Below are positions 1 to 8,433 of a stretch of DNA of 64,000 bases, in pieces. Positions within the stretch are counted from its first letter, which is position 1. Each line of letters opens with the position of its first letter. The DNA comes from UBA4416 sp040386075. Its GTDB lineage: Bacteria > Bacteroidota > Bacteroidia > B-17B0 > Aurantibacillaceae. Location: assembly GCA_040386075.1 (NCBI GenBank), contig JAZKGE010000047.1:1-64000 (forward strand), written 5' to 3'. A model generated the notes under the pieces. The model saw nothing but the letters and a program-made list of their open reading frames with translations, made no database searches and was not told the DNA's origin. Position numbers and translations under genes: made by a program.

Positions 1-177
1 GATGTTCACCACTGCAAGGAACTGTGCGTTCAATAAAATATAATGACCGGAAATAGCAAAGAATACCACGATCAACCACAGTACACTGTACACCGGGTTT
101 TTGCTGGTGACCATCATCAATGCTCCGCAAAGTGCCAGCGCACTGAGGAACCAGAATAGAATTTCAGTAATGCTCAT
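1..177 (-). CDS. nuoJ: NADH-quinone oxidoreductase subunit J (NuoJ), 3' part outside window
   Basis: An open frame of 59 codons begins with ATG at 177 and runs off the left edge, so only the N-terminus is seen. It begins MSITEILFWF and is strongly hydrophobic, with two likely membrane helices (about residues 5-21 and 28-50). This fits NuoJ, a proton-channel membrane subunit of complex I, and the gene sits directly after nuoI with a one-base gap, where nuoJ is expected. The call rests on position and on the N-terminal hydrophobic pattern. The rest of the gene, and presumably nuoK-N, lies beyond the window. Confidence 0.85.
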   Translation of the reverse strand, partial: MSITEILFWFLSALALCGALMMVTSKNPVYSVLWLIVVFFAISGHYILLNAQFLAVVNI

Positions 178-178
178 A

Positions 179-745
179 TTATGCAGTCTGTTGATTGGCT
201 TTCGCCTTTCTTTCGTCAATTAATCCTTTTGCTTTGGTAAATGCTTCCGGGTTTTCCTTTGGATGAGGAATCACCAGGTTGTCTTTACCATATATAAAAC
301 TTTGCCTGCTATAATTCGCAGGAGCAAATGTTTCAGTTAAATAGATCGCATCTTTCGGACAAGCCTCTTCACACAAACCACAGAAAATGCAACGCAGCAT
401 ATTGATCTCGTATTTTGCTGCATATTTTTCTTCACGATACAAATGTTCTTCGCCTTTTTTACGCTCACCACTGGTCATTGTAATTGCTTCTGCCGGACAA
501 GCCACAGCACACATTCCACAAGAAGTACAACGCTCTGCGCCATTCTCGTCACGCTTTAAAACGTGCTGTCCACGGTATACAGGAGCGATCGGACGCTTTT
601 GTTCCGGGTACATAATGGTAGGTGGTTTTTTGAACAAGTGACTTGCTGTAATGATCATACCTTTGGCAATAGCAGGGAGATATAATCTTTCTGCAAAGCT
701 TTGCTCTTTTTTTGATACGACTACTTTTCTGTTTGTTAATTGCAT
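179..745 (-). CDS. nuoI: NADH-quinone oxidoreductase subunit I (NuoI), 2x[4Fe-4S] ferredoxin subunit
   Basis: NuoI carries clusters N6a and N6b, which pass electrons through the connecting module of complex I toward NuoB. Two ferredoxin motifs of the form CxxCxxCxxxCP are visible, with cysteines at about residues 73/76/79/83 and 119/122/125/129. A TTG two codons upstream (751) would add two residues, but the ATG at 745 is the better start. The length of 188 residues is normal. The gene lies 12 bases after nuoH and 1 base before nuoJ, so it is transcribed with the operon. Confidence 0.96.
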   Translation of the reverse strand: MQLTNRKVVVSKKEQSFAERLYLPAIAKGMIITASHLFKKPPTIMYPEQKRPIAPVYRGQHVLKRDENGAERCTSCGMCAVACPAEAITMTSGERKKGEEHLYREEKYAAKYEINMLRCIFCGLCEEACPKDAIYLTETFAPANYSRQSFIYGKDNLVIPHPKENPEAFTKAKGLIDERKAKANQQTA

Positions 746-757
746 TTTCAATATTTT

Positions 758-1813
758 TTAAAAATGAATGTTTCCTCTGATAAATTCAACCACTACTGTT
801 AATGCTAAATTAAACAGTGATAATGGTAATAACGTTTTCCAGCCTAAGTTCATTAACTGGTCATAACGGAAACGTGGTAATGTCCAACGGATCCACATGA
901 ATAAGCAAATGAAGCCGAAAATTTTTGTGATCAATGCGCCAAATCCAATTACTGAGATCCAAACCGAGCCGTCGGCTAATCCTAATTTAGCATATAATTC
1001 ATGTGCAAAGGGAAAGTTATAACCACCAAAATAAAGCGTTGCAATTACCGCTGAGGAAATGAACATATTAATGTACTCTGCAAATAAGAACAAACCTAAT
1101 TTCATGGAAGAATATTCGGTATGATAACCACCAACTAATTCTGTTTCACATTCAGGTAGATCAAAAGGTGCGCGATTGGTTTCTGCCAATGCACAAATAA
1201 AGAAAATCAAAAAGCCCAAAGGTTGCCATACAATGTTTGCAAATCCTGCATCCTGTCCTTCAACAATTTCTTTTAAACTTAATGAACCACCCGAAGAAAT
1301 GATCAAAGCGATCAAAGCAATTCCCATCGGAATCTCATAGCTGATCATTTGCGATGATGCACGAACAGCTCCTAACAAGGCAAACTTATTGTTAGATGCC
1401 CAACCACCGATCATGATACCATAAACTCCAATGGATGCAACACCTAATAAATAGATAACACCAATGTTAATATCCGTGATCTGCATGTCGTAAACATGTC
1501 CTCCAATATTTACAGGTTTAGCCCATGGCACCACCGAACTTGTAATAACAGCGGTGATCATAAATAAACAAGGACCTAAAATAAATAGAGAGCGGTTAGA
1601 TACATTTGGAATGATCTCTTCCTTCATAAACATTTTTACACCATCGGCTAATGGTTGTAATAATCCACCCCAACCCGCACGGCTTGGTCCTTTCCTGTCT
1701 TGCAAAAAGGCTGCGAATTTTCTTTCCCATAACGTAGCATAAGCTGCTGCTCCTAAACAAAGAAGAAACACTCCGGCGCACATTATTGCTTTGTATATTA
1801 TAAATGCTATCAT
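758..1813 (-). CDS. nuoH: NADH-quinone oxidoreductase subunit H (NuoH)
   Basis: This 351-residue polytopic membrane protein has about eight hydrophobic helices. It is the subunit that forms much of the quinone chamber of complex I with NuoB and NuoD. The diagnostic cytoplasmic loop is present at about residues 208-235: AETNRAPFDLPE followed by a Glu-rich stretch with GGYHTEYS, the most conserved part of the family. The N-terminus also has the typical ERKxxAxxQDRxGP pattern (WERKFAAFLQDRKGPSRAG). Length and start (ATG at 1813) are ordinary. It follows nuoG after 8 bases. Confidence 0.97.
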   Translation of the reverse strand: MIAFIIYKAIMCAGVFLLCLGAAAYATLWERKFAAFLQDRKGPSRAGWGGLLQPLADGVKMFMKEEIIPNVSNRSLFILGPCLFMITAVITSSVVPWAKPVNIGGHVYDMQITDINIGVIYLLGVASIGVYGIMIGGWASNNKFALLGAVRASSQMISYEIPMGIALIALIISSGGSLSLKEIVEGQDAGFANIVWQPLGFLIFFICALAETNRAPFDLPECETELVGGYHTEYSSMKLGLFLFAEYINMFISSAVIATLYFGGYNFPFAHELYAKLGLADGSVWISVIGFGALITKIFGFICLFMWIRWTLPRFRYDQLMNLGWKTLLPLSLFNLALTVVVEFIRGNIHF

Positions 1814-1821
1814 ACTAAAAA

Positions 1822-2805
1822 TTAAGGTCTTTTATTAATAGGTATAAATCCAAGTGCTTTTTGTTGTTTCATTACCTGCACTTTCAATTCGTTCAAATGA
1901 TTGTAATGATTTTGAGAGATCACGCTGCTTCTGTGAATTGGCGAAGGACCTTCCACTTTCCAGTCAGATGTTTTCTTTCTATCAAAACGGCAAGTATTAC
2001 AAATAAATTCTTCTGCTTCTCCCCACATATCTTTACGAGCAGTAACGCGTAGTACTTCTTCGCCCTTCATCCATAAACGCACTTTACCTGAGCATTTTTT
2101 ACAATCGCAACTTGCATCAACCGGTTTGGTAAACCATACACGACTTTTGAAACGGAATGTTTTATCTGTTAATGCTCCTACAGGACAAACATCGATTACA
2201 TTTCCTGAAAAATCATTTTCAATAACGTTCTCAATATAAGTTGAGATCTCTGCAGCATCGCCACGGTGCATAACGCCATGCACACGATTGTCGGTTAATT
2301 GCTCAGCTACTTTCACGCAACGGAAACACATAATGCAACGTGTCATGTGCAACTGCACATACTTACCGATATCAATTTTTTCAAATTCTCTTCTTGGGAA
2401 TTCGTAACGTGTATTTGCTGCGCCATGCTCGTAACCCAGATCCTGCAAATGACATTCGCCTGCCTGATCACATACAGGGCAATCCAAAGGATGATTCATT
2501 AATAAAAATTCAACAACTCCTTTGCGAGCTTCTAAAACATCTTTATTAATGGTATTTTCTACAACCATTCCATCCATCACCTCGGTACGGCAGCTTGCTA
2601 CCGGTTTTGGCATTGGTGTAGGATTGGCAGTACTACCTTGTGTTACCTTTACAATACAGGTACGGCAATAACCGCCACTGGTTTTTAGTGAAGAATAATA
2701 GCACATGGTTGGAGGGGAAACTTCCGGTCCGATCATTCGTGCTGCCTGAAGAATTGTGGTACCCTTTGGTACGTCAATTTCTATTCCGTCTATCGTTACT
2801 TTCAT
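1822..2805 (-). CDS. nuoG: NADH-quinone oxidoreductase subunit G (NuoG), short form
   Basis: This is the iron-sulfur subunit of the NADH dehydrogenase arm. The N-terminal [2Fe-2S] domain has Cys35, Cys47, Cys50 and Cys72. A His-Cys-type [4Fe-4S] motif follows (His105, Cys109, Cys112, Cys118), then a [4Fe-4S] set at Cys157, Cys160, Cys163 and Cys207. A further cysteine pattern (Cys235/Cys238 with Cys269/Cys272, plus Cys233) resembles the entry of the molybdopterin-oxidoreductase-like domain, but the protein stops at 327 residues. The large C-terminal domain of E. coli NuoG (about 900 residues in total) is therefore absent. Short NuoG proteins are, to my knowledge, usual in this phylum. Gene order and the ATG at 2805 support the call. 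Confidence 0.95.
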   Translation of the reverse strand: MKVTIDGIEIDVPKGTTILQAARMIGPEVSPPTMCYYSSLKTSGGYCRTCIVKVTQGSTANPTPMPKPVASCRTEVMDGMVVENTINKDVLEARKGVVEFLLMNHPLDCPVCDQAGECHLQDLGYEHGAANTRYEFPRREFEKIDIGKYVQLHMTRCIMCFRCVKVAEQLTDNRVHGVMHRGDAAEISTYIENVIENDFSGNVIDVCPVGALTDKTFRFKSRVWFTKPVDASCDCKKCSGKVRLWMKGEEVLRVTARKDMWGEAEEFICNTCRFDRKKTSDWKVEGPSPIHRSSVISQNHYNHLNELKVQVMKQQKALGFIPINKRP

Positions 2806-2812
2806 TCTTTAA

Positions 2813-3514
2813 TTAATTTGTACAATATTTTTGTTGATACTCTTTTGCATTGCTAACAATCTTATTATTACTTGTTCCGTAAAGCTCGTTGATCTTGGAA
2901 TAACACACGCATGCATCCTTATTATTTTTCTTTAAAGAATAAATTACGCCTGACGTATAAAGTATATCCACATCTGTTTGATCTTCGGCTTTTTTCAAAT
3001 TGGCTAAGGCAGAACTAATATCGCCCTTTTCTAAATTTGTTTTTGCAGCTAAATAATCAGCGTTTTTATTGGATATATTAAACATAAAATAGGGTTCACC
3101 AAGCCCATAAGAAACAGGTATATTAAAATAAACAGAAACTTCTTTTCCATTTTGTTTTCCGGGTTTCCATTTTGGCATATAACTCATCATTATTTTTGCT
3201 TCTTCATCCAACTCTTTAACTCCTGAACTTTTTAAAACTACCACATCTTTAACCACTCCTGTTTCATTAACTACAAATTTCAAAAACACTTTACCACCAA
3301 TGCTTTTTTCTTTCATAGATTGTGGATACCTGCTATTGATCTGTATAAACTTCATCATTTGCTGTGTACCACCCGGAAATTCGGGCATTTCCTCTACTAC
3401 AGTAAATATCTCCGGTTCTTGAGACAAGGCGTGACCATCTAAAGCTGAAGAATCTTTCTGCGCAAAAGAAATCTCAGCGAAAAGAAACAAAAATATGTAG
3501 CTGAAAAATTTCAC
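2813..3514 (-). CDS. TonB C-terminal-domain exported protein inside the nuo operon
   Basis: This 233-residue protein has a signal peptide (MKFFSYIFLFLFAEISFAQ). At about residues 40-140 it has a TonB C-terminal domain, with the typical features EEMPEFPGG, YPQSMKEKSIGGKVFLKFVV, VxDVVVLKSSG and a P-x-WKPGKQNGKEV turn. The remaining 90 residues look helical and TPR-like (AAKTNLEKGDISSALANLKKAE). It lacks the membrane anchor and proline-rich linker of a true energy transducer, so it is better described as a periplasmic TonB-domain protein. The start is GTG at 3514, immediately after the nuoF stop codon with no spacer, which suggests translational coupling. Its position between nuoF and nuoG is unusual, and a link to complex I is not shown by the sequence. 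Confidence 0.85.
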   Translation of the reverse strand: MKFFSYIFLFLFAEISFAQKDSSALDGHALSQEPEIFTVVEEMPEFPGGTQQMMKFIQINSRYPQSMKEKSIGGKVFLKFVVNETGVVKDVVVLKSSGVKELDEEAKIMMSYMPKWKPGKQNGKEVSVYFNIPVSYGLGEPYFMFNISNKNADYLAAKTNLEKGDISSALANLKKAEDQTDVDILYTSGVIYSLKKNNKDACVCYSKINELYGTSNNKIVSNAKEYQQKYCTN

Positions 3515-4852
3515 TTATGCTCTGATCTTATTTAACCTATCGTAATGAGAAATATCTACAAATTTTTTGCTTTTGGCGATATCAATAAATTCCTGTTTGA
3601 AATGACGAATAGCTGCTGCAACAGGCCATGCCGCTGCTTCACCTAAAGGACAAATTGTTTTTCCCTCGATTTTGCTTTGAATGTCCCACAACAGATCAAC
3701 ATCACTTTCATTAGCTGTTCCGTTCAGGAATTTCTGTAATATTTTTTCCATCCAACCTGTTCCTTCACGACATGGTGAACATTGTCCGCAAGACTCGTGA
3801 TGATAGAAACGAGAGAACGTAAATAAATTTTTAACGATGCTTGTATCTTCGTCCATTGCAATAAAACCACCTGAACCTAACATTGTTCCGGTAATGAAAC
3901 CACCGTCAGCTAAGCTTTCGTAGGTCATTAAACGTGGTTCGCCTTTAGCTGTTTTTAAAATTAATTCGGTTGGTAAAATTGGCACCGAAGAACCACCTGC
4001 AACAACCGCTTTTAATTTTTTTCCGTTACGAATACCGCCGCAATATTCTTCGCTGTAAATAAAATCTTCAACTGTGATCCCTAATTCAATTTCGTAAACA
4101 CCCGGCTTATTAATATGACCAGATGCAGAAATTAATTTTGTTCCGGTTGATTTACCAACACCTATTTTGGCATACTCTTCTCCGCCCATGTTCACAATAG
4201 GAACAACAGCTGCAATGGTCTCAACGTTATTAACTACAGTTGGACAACCCCATAAGCCTGCTACAGCCGGAAATGGAGGTTTGATACGCGGGTTACCACG
4301 TTTACCTTCCAGGGATTCCAATAAAGCAGTTTCTTCTCCGCAGATATAAGCACCACCACCAACTTGTACGTAGCAATCGTGAGAGAAATCAGTTCCCAAG
4401 ATGTTTTTTCCTAACCATCCTGCAGCATACGCCTCAGCAATCGCAGCTTCTACAATACGGGCAACATAAAAATATTCGCCACGGATATAGATATAAGATG
4501 TTTTTGCTCCTAATGCAAACGAAGAAGTGATCATTCCCTCAATTAAAGCATGAGGAATTTTTTCCATTAAGTAACGGTCCTTAAAAGTTCCGGGTTCAGA
4601 TTCATCGGCGTTACAAACCAAGTAACGGGGAACACCTTCAGGCTTTGCCAAAAAGCTCCATTTCATTCCTGTTGGGAAACCTGCGCCACCGCGTCCGCGC
4701 AATCCTGATTTTTTTACTTCATCAGTTACCTGGTCGGGTTGCATTGTTTTTAATGCTTTCTCTACCGAAGCATAACCACCATTTGCGCGATACACTGCTA
4801 ACGTGTGAATGTTAGGTATGTGATCGTTATGTATTAATAATTTTCTTCCCAT
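3515..4852 (-). CDS. nuoF: NADH-quinone oxidoreductase subunit F (NuoF), NADH/FMN-binding
   Basis: NuoF oxidises NADH through FMN and holds cluster N3. Visible are the glycine-rich NADH site GRGGAGFP (residues 53-60), the FMN region GGGAYICGEETALLESLEGK (about 165-184) and the N3 [4Fe-4S] ligands Cys355, Cys358 and Cys361 (CGQCSPCREG) with Cys401. The length of 445 residues is normal. The ATG at 4852 lies 44 bases after nuoE, and this spacer contains a fragment of an intergenic repeat. The stop codon abuts the GTG of the TonB-like gene. Confidence 0.97.
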   Translation of the reverse strand: MGRKLLIHNDHIPNIHTLAVYRANGGYASVEKALKTMQPDQVTDEVKKSGLRGRGGAGFPTGMKWSFLAKPEGVPRYLVCNADESEPGTFKDRYLMEKIPHALIEGMITSSFALGAKTSYIYIRGEYFYVARIVEAAIAEAYAAGWLGKNILGTDFSHDCYVQVGGGAYICGEETALLESLEGKRGNPRIKPPFPAVAGLWGCPTVVNNVETIAAVVPIVNMGGEEYAKIGVGKSTGTKLISASGHINKPGVYEIELGITVEDFIYSEEYCGGIRNGKKLKAVVAGGSSVPILPTELILKTAKGEPRLMTYESLADGGFITGTMLGSGGFIAMDEDTSIVKNLFTFSRFYHHESCGQCSPCREGTGWMEKILQKFLNGTANESDVDLLWDIQSKIEGKTICPLGEAAAWPVAAAIRHFKQEFIDIAKSKKFVDISHYDRLNKIRA

Positions 4853-4867
4853 ATTAAATTCTTTTAC

Positions 4868-4891
4868 TCCTCGACTCCGCTCAGAGTGACA
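4868..4891. repeat. Fragment of a dispersed intergenic repeat
   Basis: The nuoE-nuoF spacer holds CTCGACTCCGCTCAGAGTG followed by ACA. The GACTC/GAGTG pair can form a small hairpin (CACTCTGAGCGGAGTC read on the minus strand). The wording resembles the end of palindromic intergenic repeats seen further right in this window (for example 61173-61260). It is probably a remnant, and no second arm is present. Confidence 0.45.
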
Positions 4892-4896
4892 ATAAT

Positions 4897-5478
4897 TTAT
4901 AAAGTGTTTTTATAATCCAGATCTGTATAACTTCTTAATTTACCTTCTGCCCTGTAGTTCTCTAAAAGTGTGTCTACTTTTTCGTAAGTTAAGTTTTCGT
5001 GGTAGCTTGCTCCACATTGTAACATTGGTGCTGTTCCACAAGAACCTAAACACTCTGCTACTTTTAACGAGAACATGCCGTCTTTGGTTGTTTCACCAAC
5101 TTTAATGTTTAATTTTTTCTCAATGTATTTTACAATGTCTTCTGCGCCGTTCAACCAACAAGAACTTGTTTGACAAACTTCCAATACACATTTGCCCATC
5201 GGTTTTAAGTTGTACATCGTGTAAAACGATGCAACTTCAAATACCTCAACCGGGCGAATTTTTAAAACAGATGCGACATAATCCATTGTTTCAGGACTTA
5301 ACCATCCACCAAACTCTGCTTGCGCTACATGTAATACAGGTAATAAAGCCGATTTAATTTTCTCAGGCGGGTAATGCGAAATGATTGTTTGCACAGTTTT
5401 CATAGCCTCTTCGCTGAATACTGTTTCAGCGCGTTTAGCTTGATTAAATGGCTGTGCTCCGTGTACTTGTGAACTCAT
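4897..5478 (-). CDS. nuoE: NADH-quinone oxidoreductase subunit E (NuoE), [2Fe-2S] subunit
   Basis: This 24 kDa-type thioredoxin-fold subunit carries cluster N1a next to the FMN of NuoF. The four ligands are visible as CQTSSC (Cys102, Cys107) and CLGSC (Cys143, Cys147). The N-terminal helical part has the conserved ALLPVLHVAQAEFGGWLSPE region. The length of 193 residues is slightly above the E. coli protein (166) because of an N-terminal extension of about 25 residues. It is the sixth gene of the operon as read from nuoA, after nuoD with a 24-base gap. Confidence 0.96.
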   Translation of the reverse strand: MSSQVHGAQPFNQAKRAETVFSEEAMKTVQTIISHYPPEKIKSALLPVLHVAQAEFGGWLSPETMDYVASVLKIRPVEVFEVASFYTMYNLKPMGKCVLEVCQTSSCWLNGAEDIVKYIEKKLNIKVGETTKDGMFSLKVAECLGSCGTAPMLQCGASYHENLTYEKVDTLLENYRAEGKLRSYTDLDYKNTL

Positions 5479-5502
5479 ATTAATTCAATCTTTTAATTTT
5501 AA

Positions 5503-6717
5503 TTAGGCGTCTAATTCCCCTGCAATTACGTTCATACTACTCATTGTTAAGATCGCATCCGATAACATAATTCCTTTTACCATTTCAGGGTAAGCCTGGT
5601 AATAAATAAAACATGGTCTGCGGAAATGCAAACGGAATGGTGTTCTACCGCCATCGCTAATTAAGTAAAACCCTAATTCGCCGTTTCCACCTTCAACACA
5701 ATGATAAACTTCTCCTTTAGGAATATCCGTTTCACCCATCACAATTTTAAAGTGATAGATCAAGGCTTCCATGTTATTATAAACCTGCTCTTTTGGTGGC
5801 AAGAAGAAATCCGGCAAATCAGCGTGCATTGGCCCTTCAGGCATTTTTTTGATAGCTTGTTCAATGATGCTTAGAGATTGCCACATTTCGTGTTGACGAA
5901 CCATGAAACGATCATAGGTATCTCCTTGTGTTCCCACAGGAACTGTGAATGTAAAATCTTCGTAAGAAGAATATGGATTCATCACACGCACATCATAATC
6001 AATACCTGCAGCACGTAAGTTTGGTCCAACAAAACTATAACTCAACGCCATTTCTGCGCTGATAGGTCCGCAGTTAACGGTACGGTCCATGAAGATCTTA
6101 TTACGCTCTAATAAGTTTGCAAACTCCTGCAAGCCTTTAGGATATTCTTTTAAGAATGTATCAATCAGATCCCAGGTCTTTTTACTCCACTCTTTATCAA
6201 AGCCGCCTATACGACCAATGTTAGTCGTTAAACGGGCTCCACAGATCTCTTCGAAGATCTCATAAATTTTTTCTCTCCATTGAAAGATGTATAAGAAGCC
6301 TGTCATAGCACCTGTATCAACACCAATAACCGAGTTACAGATAATGTGATCGGCAATACGCGATAACTCCATGATAATAACACGGTGATACTCGGCACGT
6401 TTTGGGATTTTTGCTCCTAATAATTTTTCCACTGTCATGTACCAACCCATGTTATTGATGGGTGATGAACAATAGTTCAAACGATCAGTAATAGGCGTGA
6501 TCTGCGCATATGGACGGCGTTCTGCCAGTTTTTCAAAAGCACGGTGAATGTATCCAATTGTTGGAGTTGCTTCATGAATGATCTCGCCATCCATTTTTAA
6601 TACATTCTGGAAGATGCCGTGTGTTGCAGGATGCGTAGGCCCAAGGTTAAGTGTAGAGTATTCTTTCTCTTCAATAACTTCCTGATTTATGGAATATGTT
6701 GTTTCTTTCTTACTCAT
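5503..6717 (-). CDS. nuoD: NADH-quinone oxidoreductase subunit D (NuoD), 49 kDa-type
   Basis: This quinone-site subunit of complex I is homologous to the large subunit of [NiFe] hydrogenases. The family signature LGPTHPATHG is at about residues 26-35. The conserved ERRPYAQITPITDRLNY segment and the C-terminal FRPCFIYYQ-like stretch (RLHFRRPCFI) are present, and the chain ends in the usual short tail (NVIAGELDA). The length of 404 residues is normal for a stand-alone NuoD, with nuoC encoded separately just upstream (11-base gap). Confidence 0.97.
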   Translation of the reverse strand: MSKKETTYSINQEVIEEKEYSTLNLGPTHPATHGIFQNVLKMDGEIIHEATPTIGYIHRAFEKLAERRPYAQITPITDRLNYCSSPINNMGWYMTVEKLLGAKIPKRAEYHRVIIMELSRIADHIICNSVIGVDTGAMTGFLYIFQWREKIYEIFEEICGARLTTNIGRIGGFDKEWSKKTWDLIDTFLKEYPKGLQEFANLLERNKIFMDRTVNCGPISAEMALSYSFVGPNLRAAGIDYDVRVMNPYSSYEDFTFTVPVGTQGDTYDRFMVRQHEMWQSLSIIEQAIKKMPEGPMHADLPDFFLPPKEQVYNNMEALIYHFKIVMGETDIPKGEVYHCVEGGNGELGFYLISDGGRTPFRLHFRRPCFIYYQAYPEMVKGIMLSDAILTMSSMNVIAGELDA

Positions 6718-6728
6718 TTTAAAATGTA

Positions 6729-7223
6729 TTAACGTCCAAACATACTATCGTTCTTATCATCTCTGGTTTGGTCTTCCAGCGGGTATTCTTTTCTCATTGG
6801 AAAAATATCCATTTCATCCACGTTTAAAATACGTTTCAAATTTGGATGTCCTTTGAATCTTACTCCAAAAAAATCGTATGTTTCACGCTCCATCCAGTTA
6901 GCTGCCGGCCATAGATCAGTTGCTGTAGCAACTTCGGGCTTATTGATGTCGAAAAAGGTTTTTAAACGGATACGGTGATTTTTAGGCATGTTGTGCAAAT
7001 GATAGATCACACCTAACTGTTTCTCATCTGCCGTTTGCATACCGCACAGATCTGTTAAAAAATGAAAGTTCAACGTTTCGTCTTCTTTTAAGAATTTCAA
7101 TACATCGTGTATTCTATCTTTTTGTATTGTAAAAACAGGATAATCGTAAAGCATTTCGGCAGACTCAATATCACCTGCAAAATGCTCTTTTAATTTAGTG
7201 TTAACGATTTCTAAAAGCTCCAT
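6729..7223 (-). CDS. nuoC: NADH-quinone oxidoreductase subunit C (NuoC), 30 kDa-type
   Basis: This 164-residue subunit of the connecting arm packs on NuoD. The family signature ERETYDFFGVRFKGHPNLKR is visible at about residues 112-131, followed by the acidic and basic tail with PMRKEYPLEDQTRDD. Here nuoC is not fused to nuoD, unlike in E. coli. ATG at 7223; 11 bases after nuoB. Confidence 0.96.
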   Translation of the reverse strand: MELLEIVNTKLKEHFAGDIESAEMLYDYPVFTIQKDRIHDVLKFLKEDETLNFHFLTDLCGMQTADEKQLGVIYHLHNMPKNHRIRLKTFFDINKPEVATATDLWPAANWMERETYDFFGVRFKGHPNLKRILNVDEMDIFPMRKEYPLEDQTRDDKNDSMFGR

Positions 7224-7234
7224 ATAAATTTTAA

Positions 7235-7798
7235 TTATTCTATTCCGTATGAGTTTAACATTTTCTTGTACTCGTCAGAATTTCTTCTTCTGAAAGATTC
7301 ATTTTGAGCCATCTCCTGAATTTTTAAAACTCCTTCCAGGATTTGTTCAGGACGAGGAGGACAGCCCGGTACATACACGTCAACCGGAATGATCTTATCA
7401 ATACCTTGTAATACGGAATAAGTATCAAAAATACCACCACTACTGGCGCAAGCGCCAACTGATAATACCCAACGTGGCTCGGCCATCTGTTCGTAAACCT
7501 GACGCAAAGTTGGGCCCATTTTTTTAGCGATCGTTCCCATTACCATAAGCATGTCTGCCTGACGCGGAGAGAAACTCAATCGCTCGGAGCCAAAACGACC
7601 TAAATCGTAATGAGATGCCATTGTTGCCATGAACTCAATACCGCAACATGATGTAGCAAAAGGTAAAGGCCATAATGAGTTTTTACGCGCCATACCAACT
7701 ACATCTTCTAATTTTGTTGCGAAAAAACCGGGTCCTTCAAGGCCATCAGGCATTTTAGCGATCTCGGGTTTTGTTCGTTTTATAATTTCTTTTGCCAT
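7235..7798 (-). CDS. nuoB: NADH-quinone oxidoreductase subunit B (NuoB), cluster N2
   Basis: NuoB holds the terminal [4Fe-4S] cluster N2, which reduces quinone. The unusual tandem-cysteine ligand set is present: Cys51-Cys52 (ATSCCGIEFMA), Cys117 (GACASSGG) and Cys146 (VYVPGCPPRPE). The Arg/Asp-rich region YDLGRFGSERL is also conserved. The length of 187 residues is normal and the start is ATG at 7798, 23 bases after nuoA. Confidence 0.97.
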   Translation of the reverse strand: MAKEIIKRTKPEIAKMPDGLEGPGFFATKLEDVVGMARKNSLWPLPFATSCCGIEFMATMASHYDLGRFGSERLSFSPRQADMLMVMGTIAKKMGPTLRQVYEQMAEPRWVLSVGACASSGGIFDTYSVLQGIDKIIPVDVYVPGCPPRPEQILEGVLKIQEMAQNESFRRRNSDEYKKMLNSYGIE

Positions 7799-7821
7799 TG
7801 TCTGTAATTTTTAATGTTGAA

Positions 7822-8196
7822 TTATTCTTCCCACTTCAATGCTTTTTTTGAAAGCATGTAATAGAATCCAACTAACAATAAGATGATAAATGTGAATACT
7901 TCTATAACTCCTAACATGCCCAATTCTTTAAAATTTACAGCCCAAGGATACATGAAGATCACCTCTATGTCGAAAAGCACAAATAAAATAGCCACTAAGA
8001 AATACTTAATGGCAAATGGTAAACGGGCATTTCCTTCTGATTCGATACCGCACTCAAATGATTCTAGCTTGATCTTGGTTTTACGTTTCGGGCCCAGCCA
8101 ATGCGACGCGATCATTGTTGTGACAACGAATCCAAGGGCAACCAAAAACATTAAAACAATTGGTAAATAATCTAAAGGGGATGAAGTTGCATTCAT
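7822..8196 (-). CDS. nuoA: NADH-quinone oxidoreductase subunit A (NuoA)
   Basis: This small membrane subunit has three hydrophobic helices (about residues 9-30, 62-84 and 92-113). The first loop has the family motif ESFECGIES, a short acidic loop with a conserved Cys near the quinone channel. A TTG at 8205 would add three residues, but the ATG at 8196 gives the more usual 124-residue product. It is the first gene of the nuo operon. The 170 bases upstream carry no clear consensus promoter that I could identify. Confidence 0.95.
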   Translation of the reverse strand: MNATSSPLDYLPIVLMFLVALGFVVTTMIASHWLGPKRKTKIKLESFECGIESEGNARLPFAIKYFLVAILFVLFDIEVIFMYPWAVNFKELGMLGVIEVFTFIILLLVGFYYMLSKKALKWEE

Positions 8197-8377
8197 AAGT
8201 AACAATTTATTTATTGATTGTAAGATTAACTATTTTTGCTTAAAACATCAAGAAATCAGTCTATTTTTTGGTATTTAGAACGTTTACAAATAACGCCTCC
8301 TTTCCCAAGAAACAAAGACCTATTTCCACTCCTAAATTTACTACTTTTTTGACTCAAATCATACGAAATTTTTCATA

Positions 8378-8419
8378 AAAAAAAGAGTCCTTTATCATCT
8401 AATAAAGGACTCTTTTTTT
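8378..8419 (-). terminator. Rho-independent terminator after the BNR/PKD gene
   Basis: A 17-base perfect inverted repeat (arms 8378-8394 and 8403-8419, loop of 8) has a GAGTCC core flanked by A and T runs, so it can work in both directions. On the minus strand it lies upstream of nuoA and downstream of no gene. The plus-strand U run follows at 8413-8419. It separates the nuoA promoter region from the 3' end of the secreted-protein gene at 8434. Its role as terminator is inferred. Confidence 0.75.
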
Positions 8420-8433
8420 GTGATGTATTCGTT

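Noticed and set aside
387..641. Open frame on the plus strand inside nuoI
   Set aside because: It is antisense to a well-supported ferredoxin subunit and has no recognisable domain, promoter or signal peptide.
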